From Chryseobacterium sp. T16E-39 (GTDB lineage Bacteria; Bacteroidota; Bacteroidia; Flavobacteriales; Weeksellaceae): a stretch of DNA of 64,000 bases. Location of the stretch: assembly GCF_002216065.1 (NCBI RefSeq), contig NZ_CP022282.1, positions 2,542,001 to 2,606,000 on the forward strand. Reading direction: 5' to 3'. A program made the translations under genes and the position numbers. The notes below the pieces were generated by a model that had not been told where the DNA came from, searched no databases, and worked only from the letters and a program-made list of their open reading frames with translations. Shown piece after piece: positions 55,941-62,320 of this stretch (its first letter is position 1; every line of letters starts with the position of its first letter).

Positions 55941-57308
55941 TTAAATTTTAGAAAAAACAACACTAAACTTATTCACATTTTCTGATGGCGAGGAGTAAAT
56001 AATACCAGCTCCATGATATTCTAAAATTCTCTTGACAATACGAAGCCCTAATCCGGAACCCGAAATATTCTGAGAGTTATTCCCTCTCATGAAAGCCTCA
56101 AATAGTTTCGACTGTTCATTCTCAGAAATCGTATTCCCATGAGAAATAACATCCACCATCAGTTTTGAAGCAGTTTCTGTAATAAGAACATCTACTTCAA
56201 TATTATCTGAATATACCGCTGCATTTTTGAACAGATTAATAAATACAATGTCTAGCAATGATTGTATTCCTTTTATAGTTAATAATGCTTGCTCTGAAGT
56301 TTCTTCAGAAATTAAAAAATCCATTTTCAGCTCCGGATAACTTTTTTCTACGGTTTCGAAGGAACTGAATATAACTTCATCAATCCTTACCTCTTCGTAC
56401 AGACTCTGAATATTCTCTTTGTCAAATTTGGTTAGAAGTAATAAGGAATTGGTCAGATCAGATAGCTGATAAACATCTTTCTGAATCTGTTTTAATGAAG
56501 ATAGTGTCTCAGGAGAATGTGATTCAAATTTAATCAGGTTCTCCAGCTGGAACGCCATTCTTGTAATCGGTGTTCGTATTTCATGCGAGGCGCTCGCCGT
56601 GAAATCTTTTTGCGATTGAAAAACATCGTTCAATCGTACAATCATGGTATTAAATGATTGTGCTAATATACTAATTTCATCTTGTGATTGTTGTACGGGA
56701 ATTTGTGTGGTCAGTTTATGTGCAGTAACTTCAGAAATCTCTTTATTAAGTTCTTCCAATGGGCGAAGAAACTGCCCCATAAAATAATAGCTAAAAAGCC
56801 CAATAAGAAGTGTGCTCATTACATAGGCTGTAACAAGCAAATATTTCAGGTATGATAATTTTGACTTTCCATTACTGTCGAAGGCACTGGTAAGAATATA
56901 ATAGTTTTCTCCCTTTATATTTTTAAGTGCAGCATATATTTCGGGAACTGTTTTTTCGGTATATATTGTCTTTCTCTGATCTAATTCTTTTAGCAAAGCA
57001 GCATCCCAGGTAACATTACGATCTTTTATGGTGCTATAGATCAATTCCTTTTCAGCATTAAAAATCAATATTTTCTCATTGAGAAGGATATTATCCGAAT
57101 TTTCATTAAAAAAAATGGGAGCTTCTTCCTCAAAGTCCTTAGATTCGGAAATAAAATGAGACGTAAACTCCAGCCTTTGTCGAAATCTCTCTTTAAACTC
57201 ATCCCTTCTAAAATCATTAAAAGACATGTAGATAATGACCATCACAATACCAAAAAGTAATGAGAAGGCAATACTTAAGTTTAAAGCGATCTTCCTTTTT
57301 AATGACAT
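55941..57308 (-). CDS. Sensor histidine kinase (HAMP, HisKA, HATPase)
   Basis: 455 aa. TM1 (about 9-28), a periplasmic sensor domain (29-155), TM2 (156-177), HAMP (about 178-235) with PLEELNKEISEV, then HisKA with SASHEIRTPITR (phospho-acceptor H242) and HATPase with NLFKNAAVYSDN (N box) and GSGLGLRIVKRILEYHG (G box). Layout matches CusS/CzcS-type kinases. It is immediately downstream of its response regulator (no gap) and upstream of the efflux genes, so it probably senses periplasmic metal. Confidence 0.93.
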   Translation of the reverse strand: MSLKRKIALNLSIAFSLLFGIVMVIIYMSFNDFRRDEFKERFRQRLEFTSHFISESKDFEEEAPIFFNENSDNILLNEKILIFNAEKELIYSTIKDRNVTWDAALLKELDQRKTIYTEKTVPEIYAALKNIKGENYYILTSAFDSNGKSKLSYLKYLLVTAYVMSTLLIGLFSYYFMGQFLRPLEELNKEISEVTAHKLTTQIPVQQSQDEISILAQSFNTMIVRLNDVFQSQKDFTASASHEIRTPITRMAFQLENLIKFESHSPETLSSLKQIQKDVYQLSDLTNSLLLLTKFDKENIQSLYEEVRIDEVIFSSFETVEKSYPELKMDFLISEETSEQALLTIKGIQSLLDIVFINLFKNAAVYSDNIEVDVLITETASKLMVDVISHGNTISENEQSKLFEAFMRGNNSQNISGSGLGLRIVKRILEYHGAGIIYSSPSENVNKFSVVFSKI

Positions 57309-57989
57309 CTATAACGGGCTTAAGTAATATCCAAAACCCGATCGGGTATGGATCAGTTTAACTTTAAAATCTTTATCAATTTTCTTTCTCAGGAAATTGA
57401 TATATACTTCTACTGTATTGGTATTGGTGTTAAAGTTATGTTCCCATACATGCTCTGTGATCTGCTGTTTAGAAACCGTTCTTCCCTGGGCATCGGCCAG
57501 ATACGCCAATAATTGAAACTCCTTTAATGTAAGTGTAATTTCATTTCCCGCCCGGAATACTTTCTGTTCGGTTTTATTAATAATCAAATCATCAATCCTT
57601 ACAATTTCCTGATCGGAGGTATCTACAGGCATTTTTCTTCGCAATAAAGAATTTACCCGTAACAATAGCTCTTCAAACTGGAAAGGTTTCACGAGATAGT
57701 CATCAGCAAGCCTTGTAAAGGCATCTTTTTTATCAGAAAGATCTCCATAAGCGGAAATGATGATGATCGGTGTATTTTTATCAAAAGAACGAATCGTTTG
57801 ACAGACATCCAATCCATTAATCTTGGGAACATTGATATCAAGTAAATATAAATCGTAAGAATTATTTTTTATCTGACGAAGGAAGGTTTCACCATCATAA
57901 ATTTTATCACATGCGAAATGGTTTGATTCTAAAAACTTACAAAGTTCCGCAGAGAGAATAAGGTCGTCTTCCAATAAAAGTATATTCAT
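57309..57989 (-). CDS. Response regulator, OmpR/PhoB (CusR-like) family
   Basis: 226 aa from ATG 57989 (a TTG one codon upstream is also open). Receiver domain: E7-D8-D9 acidic pocket, D51 in LYLLDINVP as the phospho-acceptor, and VKPFQFEEL with the conserved Lys. The C-terminal winged helix (about 130-226) has GNEITLTLKEFQLLAYLADA, TVSKQQITEHVWEHNF and the NTNTVEVYINFLRKKID signature. First gene of the TCS-efflux operon; upstream lies the end of the tRNA cluster. Confidence 0.94.
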   Translation of the reverse strand: MNILLLEDDLILSAELCKFLESNHFACDKIYDGETFLRQIKNNSYDLYLLDINVPKINGLDVCQTIRSFDKNTPIIIISAYGDLSDKKDAFTRLADDYLVKPFQFEELLLRVNSLLRRKMPVDTSDQEIVRIDDLIINKTEQKVFRAGNEITLTLKEFQLLAYLADAQGRTVSKQQITEHVWEHNFNTNTNTVEVYINFLRKKIDKDFKVKLIHTRSGFGYYLSPL

Positions 57990-58120
57990 CAAAAATTATT
58001 TATACGAATTTAACGAATTTTTTTTTGACTTTTAATTAAAATCATGTAGAGTTTATCCAAATGAAAAGGAGGCACCGCGGATATGTTTAAGATACAAATG
58101 TGAATTATCTGAGCAAAAAA

Positions 58121-58141
58121 AATCCCGAAAAGATCGGGATT
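58121..58141 (-). terminator. Terminator of the tRNA operon
   Basis: AATCCCGA/TCGGGATT with a 5-base loop; the + strand has A8 on its left, giving a U-run on the - strand. It starts 6 bases after the last tRNA and shows that the tRNA operon no longer reads into tuf. Confidence 0.85.
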
Positions 58142-58146
58142 AAAGC

Positions 58147-58221
58147 TGGAGCCAACTACGGGACTTGAACCCGTGACCTCTTCCTTACCAAGGAAGCACT
58201 CTACCGCTGAGCTAAGTCGGC
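58147..58221 (-). tRNA. thrT: tRNA-Thr (anticodon GGU)
   Basis: 75 nt including an encoded CCA. Acceptor GCCGACT/AGTTGGC (one G-U pair), anticodon loop TTGGTAA with anticodon GGT, T-loop TTCAAGT. Last gene of the tRNA operon and the only one here with CCA in the DNA. In E. coli and many Bacteroidota this tRNA directly precedes tuf. Confidence 0.97.
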
Positions 58222-58263
58222 ATTAAGCAAAAAAATCACACTTTAATAGCATGATTTTCTTTG

Positions 58264-58336
58264 AGCGGAAGACGGGGGTCGAACCCGCGACATTCAGCTT
58301 GGAAGGCTGACGCTCTACCAACTGAGCTACTTCCGC
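58264..58336 (-). tRNA. glyT: tRNA-Gly (anticodon UCC), copy 2
   Basis: 73 nt. Acceptor GCGGAAG/CTTCCGC, discriminator T, anticodon loop CTTCCAA with anticodon TCC, T-loop TTCGACC. CCA not encoded. Identical to the copy at 58686-58758. Confidence 0.97.
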
Positions 58337-58423
58337 AATTTTGTTTCCAAAACTATTGGTAAACGCTGTGCAAATCTATAAAAAAGCTTTTAAACTTGCA
58401 AGTTTTATTTTCAATATAAACAG

Positions 58424-58504
58424 TGGGAAGAGCAGGATTCGAACCTGCGAAGCCGAAGCAACTGAGTTACAGTCAGTCCCATTTAGCCACTCTGGAATCT
58501 TCCC
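58424..58504 (-). tRNA. tyrU: tRNA-Tyr (anticodon GUA), copy 2
   Basis: 81 nt with a long class II variable arm. Acceptor GGGAAGA/TCTTCCC, discriminator A, anticodon loop CTGTAAC with anticodon GTA. CCA not encoded. Identical to the copy at 58846-58926. Confidence 0.97.
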
Positions 58505-58521
58505 TAGTTTATATTAAATTG

Positions 58522-58595
58522 AGCCTCCAGAGGGATTCGAACCCACGACCCCGAGATTACAAATCACGTGCTCTGGCCAACTGAGCTATGGAGGC
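58522..58595 (-). tRNA. thrU: tRNA-Thr (anticodon UGU), copy 2
   Basis: 74 nt. Acceptor GCCTCCA/TGGAGGC, discriminator T, anticodon loop TTTGTAA with anticodon TGT; the anticodon stem has one T-T mismatch. CCA not encoded. Identical to the copy at 58943-59016. Confidence 0.97.
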
Positions 58596-58685
58596 AATTT
58601 AAACTGTCTGAGGCTATCCGAAGGCAATCTATCGTAAGCTGTATCAGGTTTAAAAAAAATCACGCCTTGTGGTGTGATTTTATTG

Positions 58686-58758
58686 AGCGGAAGACGGGGG
58701 TCGAACCCGCGACATTCAGCTTGGAAGGCTGACGCTCTACCAACTGAGCTACTTCCGC
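58686..58758 (-). tRNA. glyT: tRNA-Gly (anticodon UCC), copy 1
   Basis: 73 nt, same sequence as 58264-58336: acceptor GCGGAAG/CTTCCGC, anticodon TCC. Third tRNA of the first unit. Confidence 0.97.
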
Positions 58759-58845
58759 AATTTTGTTTCCAAAACTATTGGTAAACGCTGTGCAAATCTA
58801 TAAAAAAGCTTTTAAACTTGCAAGTTTTATTTTCAATATAAACAG

Positions 58846-58926
58846 TGGGAAGAGCAGGATTCGAACCTGCGAAGCCGAAGCAACTGAGTTACAGTCAGTC
58901 CCATTTAGCCACTCTGGAATCTTCCC
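58846..58926 (-). tRNA. tyrU: tRNA-Tyr (anticodon GUA), copy 1
   Basis: 81 nt, same sequence as 58424-58504, with a long variable arm and anticodon GTA. Second tRNA of the first unit. Confidence 0.97.
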
Positions 58927-58942
58927 TAGTTTATATTAAATG

Positions 58943-59016
58943 AGCCTCCAGAGGGATTCGAACCCACGACCCCGAGATTACAAATCACGTGCTCTGGCCA
59001 ACTGAGCTATGGAGGC
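58943..59016 (-). tRNA. thrU: tRNA-Thr (anticodon UGU), copy 1
   Basis: 74 nt, same sequence as 58522-58595, anticodon TGT. First tRNA of the operon, about 48 bases downstream of the -7 box. Confidence 0.97.
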
Positions 59017-59063
59017 ATTTATTAAAAAGAATTCAAAAGATCACTGTTCCCTTTTTGCGAGTG

Positions 59064-59094
59064 CAAATATAGAACGGATTTTTTGAATTCTCAA
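59064..59094 (-). promoter_or_regulatory. tRNA operon promoter
   Basis: TTG (59094-59092), 20 bases, TATATTTG (59071-59064) on the - strand: an exact TTG-N20-TAnnTTTG promoter just upstream of seven tRNA genes. Confidence 0.7.
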
Positions 59095-59124
59095 ATTTTT
59101 AGGCGATTATTTTAAACTTTTTTT

Positions 59125-59415
59125 CTAAGCCGTTTCTTTTTTCTTGATTAGTAGCTTCTTAGCAGTATCAACACATAGATCCAAACTCTCTTCAAAACTT
59201 ACAGCGGTCTTTTTTACTACGATATCGTCACCCGGAACCGCCAAAATAAGTTCAGCAGTTTTATTTAATCTGTCCGAGTTATTTTCAACTTTCAAGAAGA
59301 TTTTGCATTCATGAATTTTGTCATAAAACGTTTCTAATTTGCTTACTTTTTTTTCGATGTGCGATTCCAATGGTTCGTGTGGAGTTAAACCAATTGATTG
59401 TACTGTGATCTTCAT
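59125..59415 (-). CDS. hpf: Ribosome hibernation-promoting factor (HPF/RaiA family, short form)
   Basis: 96 aa, the short single-domain type. MKITVQSIGLTPHEPLESHI and KLETFYDKIHECKIFLKVE are the typical sigma-54-modulation/S30AE start, followed by basic residues at the end (KKLLIKKKETA) that contact the 30S subunit. It silences ribosomes in stationary phase. Its ATG overlaps the xerC stop by 4 bases (rpsU-xerC-hpf operon). Confidence 0.93.
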   Translation of the reverse strand: MKITVQSIGLTPHEPLESHIEKKVSKLETFYDKIHECKIFLKVENNSDRLNKTAELILAVPGDDIVVKKTAVSFEESLDLCVDTAKKLLIKKKETA

Positions 59416-60317
59416 AATTCTTCTTTTTTAGACGCTCGAGGATGAGCCTGATTAAACACTTTTTTCAATTGTTCAATATTAGCATTTGTATATACCTGCG
59501 TACTCGCAAGACTGGAATGCCCTAATATTTTTTTTACTTTTGAGATCTCTGCCCCATTATCCAAAACGTGTGTAGCAAAGCTATGCCTTAGAATATGAGG
59601 ACTTCTTTTTTGCTTCGAAGTTATAAGACTAAGGTACTTATTTACCACTACATAAACAAATTTTTCCGTGAGTTTTTTGCCCTTCTTATTGACGAAAAAA
59701 TAAGATATATGCTCTTCATTAGGTTTCCTGAATTCTAAATAACTTCTTAATAAAATGGTTAAATCATCAGATATAGGAACATACCTTTCTTTGTTTCCTT
59801 TACCTATAATCTTCAACTCATTTCCATCTAAGTTTACATTCTCAAATATCAAGCCACAAAGCTCTGCCTTACGAATACCAGTCTGATATAAAACCTCTAT
59901 AATGCAATGATCTAAAACGTCGCGCTCCTGTTCAAAAAATGCATTATCAAGCACTTGCATTTCTTCCTGGGAAATGGGGATCTGTTTTTCGGCATAAAAT
60001 TTAAGGGAGGAAATAGTTTCGGTAGGAGAAACTTTAATTTCACCAATTTTTAAAAGATAAAGATAAAAACTACGGAGTGAAGAAAGTTTCCTATTAATAC
60101 TTCTTTTGGAAATATTATTTTCACTTAAGTCAACAATAAAGTTTCGAATAACTTTTTTATCTGCTTTGGAAATATCTTCAGAAGATTCTGTTTTGAGAAA
60201 AAAATAAGAAAAATCCTCAAGATCTTTTTTATAACTTGTAATCGTATGAGGTGAATACCTCTTTTCGAACGCTAAATATTCTAAAAATTTATCCAACATC
60301 ACATCTGGAGTGAACAT
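59412..60317 (-). CDS. xerC: Tyrosine recombinase XerC-like
   Basis: 301 aa from ATG 60317 (MFTPDVMLDK); the open frame reaches a TTG at 60335, but AGGAG lies 10 bases before the ATG. The N-terminal SAM-like core-binding domain (8-95) is followed by the catalytic domain with R149 (TGIRKAELC), K173 (GKGNKERY), H241 and R244 (HILRHSFATH), H267 (LGHSSL) and nucleophile Y276 (QVYTN). All six are intact. It resolves chromosome dimers at dif. Its place between rpsU and hpf is the flavobacterial norm, so this is the housekeeping recombinase, not an integrase. Confidence 0.94.
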   Translation of the reverse strand: MFTPDVMLDKFLEYLAFEKRYSPHTITSYKKDLEDFSYFFLKTESSEDISKADKKVIRNFIVDLSENNISKRSINRKLSSLRSFYLYLLKIGEIKVSPTETISSLKFYAEKQIPISQEEMQVLDNAFFEQERDVLDHCIIEVLYQTGIRKAELCGLIFENVNLDGNELKIIGKGNKERYVPISDDLTILLRSYLEFRKPNEEHISYFFVNKKGKKLTEKFVYVVVNKYLSLITSKQKRSPHILRHSFATHVLDNGAEISKVKKILGHSSLASTQVYTNANIEQLKKVFNQAHPRASKKEEL

Positions 60318-60383
60318 AAAAAATTCACTCCTCAAATATAAGTATTTAAGAAGTGAATGTAGTATTTGTTTAAGAAAAATTTC

Positions 60384-60581
60384 TTAAGCCTGCTCTTCCT
60401 TGCTAAGTGCTCTTTGCTTGTAAGCAGCTTTCAACTTAGACTGTCTCAAAGTTACTGAAGGCTTGATAAACGCTTGTCTAGATCTTAATTGACGAACTGT
60501 ACCTGTTTTATCAAATTTTCTTTTATATTTTTTTAAAGCTCTATCGATGGATTCACCATCTTTTACTGGTATTATTAACAT
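60384..60581 (-). CDS. rpsU: 30S ribosomal protein S21
   Basis: 65 aa, basic. MLIIPVKDGESIDRALKKYKR and RQAFIKPSVTLRQSKLKAAYK are typical of Bacteroidota bS21. In this phylum bS21 contributes to hiding the anti-Shine-Dalgarno of 16S rRNA. First gene of rpsU-xerC-hpf. Confidence 0.96.
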   Translation of the reverse strand: MLIIPVKDGESIDRALKKYKRKFDKTGTVRQLRSRQAFIKPSVTLRQSKLKAAYKQRALSKEEQA

Positions 60582-60604
60582 ATATTACATCTCATTTTGG
60601 ATTG

Positions 60605-60635
60605 CAAAAGTAAATATTTTTTTCTTAATACACAA
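60605..60635 (-). promoter_or_regulatory. rpsU-xerC-hpf promoter
   Basis: TTG (60635-60633), 20 bases, TACTTTTG (60612-60605) on the - strand, with the -7 box 24 bases before the rpsU ATG. Confidence 0.7.
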
Positions 60636-60691
60636 AAGATATTTCTTTTTAATTTAAAATAACATCTCTTTTCCATTACATACATTATTCA

Positions 60692-60699
60692 TAACTTTG
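60692..60699 (+). promoter_or_regulatory. -7 box of the 60742 gene
   Basis: TAACTTTG fits TAnnTTTG and ends 42 bases upstream of the ATG. No standard -33 TTG is seen. Confidence 0.45.
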
Positions 60700-60741
60700 T
60701 GATATACGATTCTGAAAACATAATTTTAAACAACAAAACAC

Positions 60742-61497
60742 ATGAAAAATTATCTTTACACGAGAGCTATATCTTTAGCCCTCGTTCTATCTTCTCCTGC
60801 AGTCATTCTTGGACAAGTAGGCATTAATACAACAACCCCAAATAACGATGCCGTATTGGATATAAATTCGTCAAACAAAGGACTTTTGCCTCCTCGGGTT
60901 GCGTTAACCGCTACCTCACTGCCCGCACCACTTACCGCTCATGTCGAAGGAATGGTAGTTTACAACACCACATCAGTAAATGGTTTATCCCCAGGATTGT
61001 ATCTGAATGATGGAACAAAGTGGGGAGAGTTAAGTACTGTTTCAGAGACAGAGGGCAGTGTATTAACCAAAATAAAATACAGAGGCCGGAATCTTGATAC
61101 TAATGGCTATAATAAACCAACGCTTAAAGTTCCTTCCATGAATATGGAATTTAGATTCGCAACAACCTCTGGATCCACTTATCTTGAAGTAAGATTATTA
61201 TCTGCACCTACTGCCAGTATTACCTATTATGCCAATGAGTTATGGTTTGGAAATACCAACAGTGGTGGAAAGCAGTCAGTTACTTTTACTACAACAAATT
61301 GGGACACCTGGTCCCGAAGCCTTTCCAATGGGGTCTGGAATAATTCATGGGGATATCAATATCAGATTTCAACAGGAACTGGGGTAATCCCCGGAAGCAA
61401 CGATTTATTAGCCGGTAACTTCTATGGCTTTAATAATTATGGTAATGGCGCAGGAATAGATAATGAGATGTATGTTCTTGCATTTGAGCAATATTAA
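60742..61497 (+). CDS. Exported VGINTTTP-type surface protein
   Basis: 251 aa. Signal peptide about 1-24 (VILGQ). The mature N-terminus VGINTTTPNNDAVLDINSSN then KGLLPPRVALTAT is a widespread Bacteroidota motif found in tail-fibre-like and adhesin-like proteins; the three genes at 43681-45651 share the V-G-I-N-T start but not the GLLPPR segment. The rest is beta-rich (YNTTSVNGLSPGLYLNDGTKW, then a Trp-rich part near SLSNGVWNNSWGYQYQ). No T9SS sorting domain is present. Function unknown; followed by a terminator. Confidence 0.75.
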   Translation: MKNYLYTRAISLALVLSSPAVILGQVGINTTTPNNDAVLDINSSNKGLLPPRVALTATSLPAPLTAHVEGMVVYNTTSVNGLSPGLYLNDGTKWGELSTVSETEGSVLTKIKYRGRNLDTNGYNKPTLKVPSMNMEFRFATTSGSTYLEVRLLSAPTASITYYANELWFGNTNSGGKQSVTFTTTNWDTWSRSLSNGVWNNSWGYQYQISTGTGVIPGSNDLLAGNFYGFNNYGNGAGIDNEMYVLAFEQY

Positions 61498-61524
61498 ATA
61501 ATATATTATTAAAAATTCAATTGA

Positions 61525-61552
61525 AAATGCCAGAAAATATGTTCTGGCATTT
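61525..61552 (+). terminator. Terminator
   Basis: AAATGCCAGAA/TTCTGGCATTT, 11 bp with a 6-base loop, 27 bases after the 60742 gene stop. Confidence 0.82.
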
Positions 61553-61626
61553 CTTATATAAAGGCTCCAACATCTATAATTATCGAAAATGGAATTTAAG
61601 ATTAACTGTATTTAAACAAAAAACAG

Positions 61627-61634
61627 TACATTTG
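61627..61634 (+). promoter_or_regulatory. -7 box of ssrA
   Basis: TACATTTG fits TAnnTTTG and ends 16 bases before the mature tmRNA 5' end, so little of the primary transcript needs to be removed. Confidence 0.55.
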
Positions 61635-61650
61635 CACTCACTTTATTCAT

Positions 61651-62050
61651 GGGGTTGACTGGTTTCGACAGCAAGATCAATGGGTAAGTAAGCATGCAGA
61701 GAACCGTAGCGCGATCTCTTTAATCCCTTGCTACAAAATTTTAACTGGCAACGAAGAGTTCGCTCTTGCAGCTTAATATCGAAGTTTAGTAGATTCAAGC
61801 GCTTTCCCGAAGATTTTAGTAAGGAAGCAAGATGTCTCACAAATGCTCTGTTTTGCGGCGTTTGATCCTGAGATATAGGAATGCAAAAATAAGGTTTTAG
61901 ATACTTTGACTAAAACTCGAAAACCTCAGAAGATAAGCTGGATGTTGGGTGTCTGCTCTCTGCCTCCAGTCGAAAACCAATAGTAGAATAAGCATGTAGA
62001 AAGTTTATGTATTGCTTGTTTGGACGAGGGTTCGAATCCCTCCAACTCCA
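61651..62050 (+). ncRNA. ssrA: Transfer-messenger RNA (tmRNA)
   Basis: About 400 nt, rescues stalled ribosomes and tags the nascent protein. The tRNA-like ends pair as GGGGTTG (61651-61657) with CAACTCC (62043-62049), with discriminator A at 62050; GACTGGTTTCGAC at the 5' side and GGGTTCGAATCCC at the 3' side form the tRNA-like domain. The tag reading frame begins with GGC 61747 and encodes GNEEFALAA before TAA 61774-61776; the alanine on tmRNA comes first. The 3' CCA is only partly encoded (ACA). The later part holds pseudoknot-forming segments (for example around 61990-62030). Confidence 0.97.
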
Positions 62051-62051
62051 C

Positions 62052-62086
62052 AAAAGCCCTGTAAAAAAATATTTTACAGGGCTTTT
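62052..62086 (+). terminator. ssrA terminator
   Basis: AAAAGCCCTGTAAAA/TTTTACAGGGCTTTT, 15 bp with a 5-base loop, directly after the tmRNA. The remaining gap to 62320 holds nothing that I recognise. Confidence 0.9.
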
Positions 62087-62320
62087 TATTTCAAGACACA
62101 AATATTAAAGTAGTATTGCTACTTATTGTAAGTTTACCGTTTGGGTAAATCCTCTGTTGTCAACATCAATTTACTTTTTCAGCTATAGTTATAAAGAAGA
62201 ACCTAAGAAACTTCACATATTTAAGTTAGTCTATTTTTGAATGGCAAAATATGATCAGTATTCAGATGAAAGACCATTTTCGATACCTTGATGTAAAAAA
62301 CAGATAATTTGTATGTCATT

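Larger units (their letters stand above)
58263..58595. repeat. tRNA tandem duplication, unit B (Thr-Tyr-Gly)
   Basis: This block and 58685-59016 are identical, spacers included, apart from one extra T at 58520, and are offset by 422 bases. Outside the block the sequences differ at once. The order and spacing show a recent tandem duplication or ongoing gene conversion of a three-tRNA unit. Confidence 0.9.
58685..59016. repeat. tRNA tandem duplication, unit A (Thr-Tyr-Gly)
   Basis: Upstream (5') unit in the direction of transcription. The 86-base spacer between Gly and Tyr (58759-58845), containing TAAAAAAGCTTTTAAACTTG, is the same in both units, so the identity is not only due to selection on the tRNAs. 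The 68 bases between the two units are unique. Confidence 0.9.

Noticed and set aside
59412..60317. Tyrosine recombinase next to tRNA genes as a sign of an integrative element
   Set aside because: It is in the conserved rpsU-xerC-hpf context and looks like the housekeeping XerC, with no att-like repeats seen.
61643..62101. Two small - strand ORFs (65 and 63 aa), one containing WSWRDSNPRP
   Set aside because: They are antisense to tmRNA; such ORFs are a well-known artefact of ssrA and tRNA genes.
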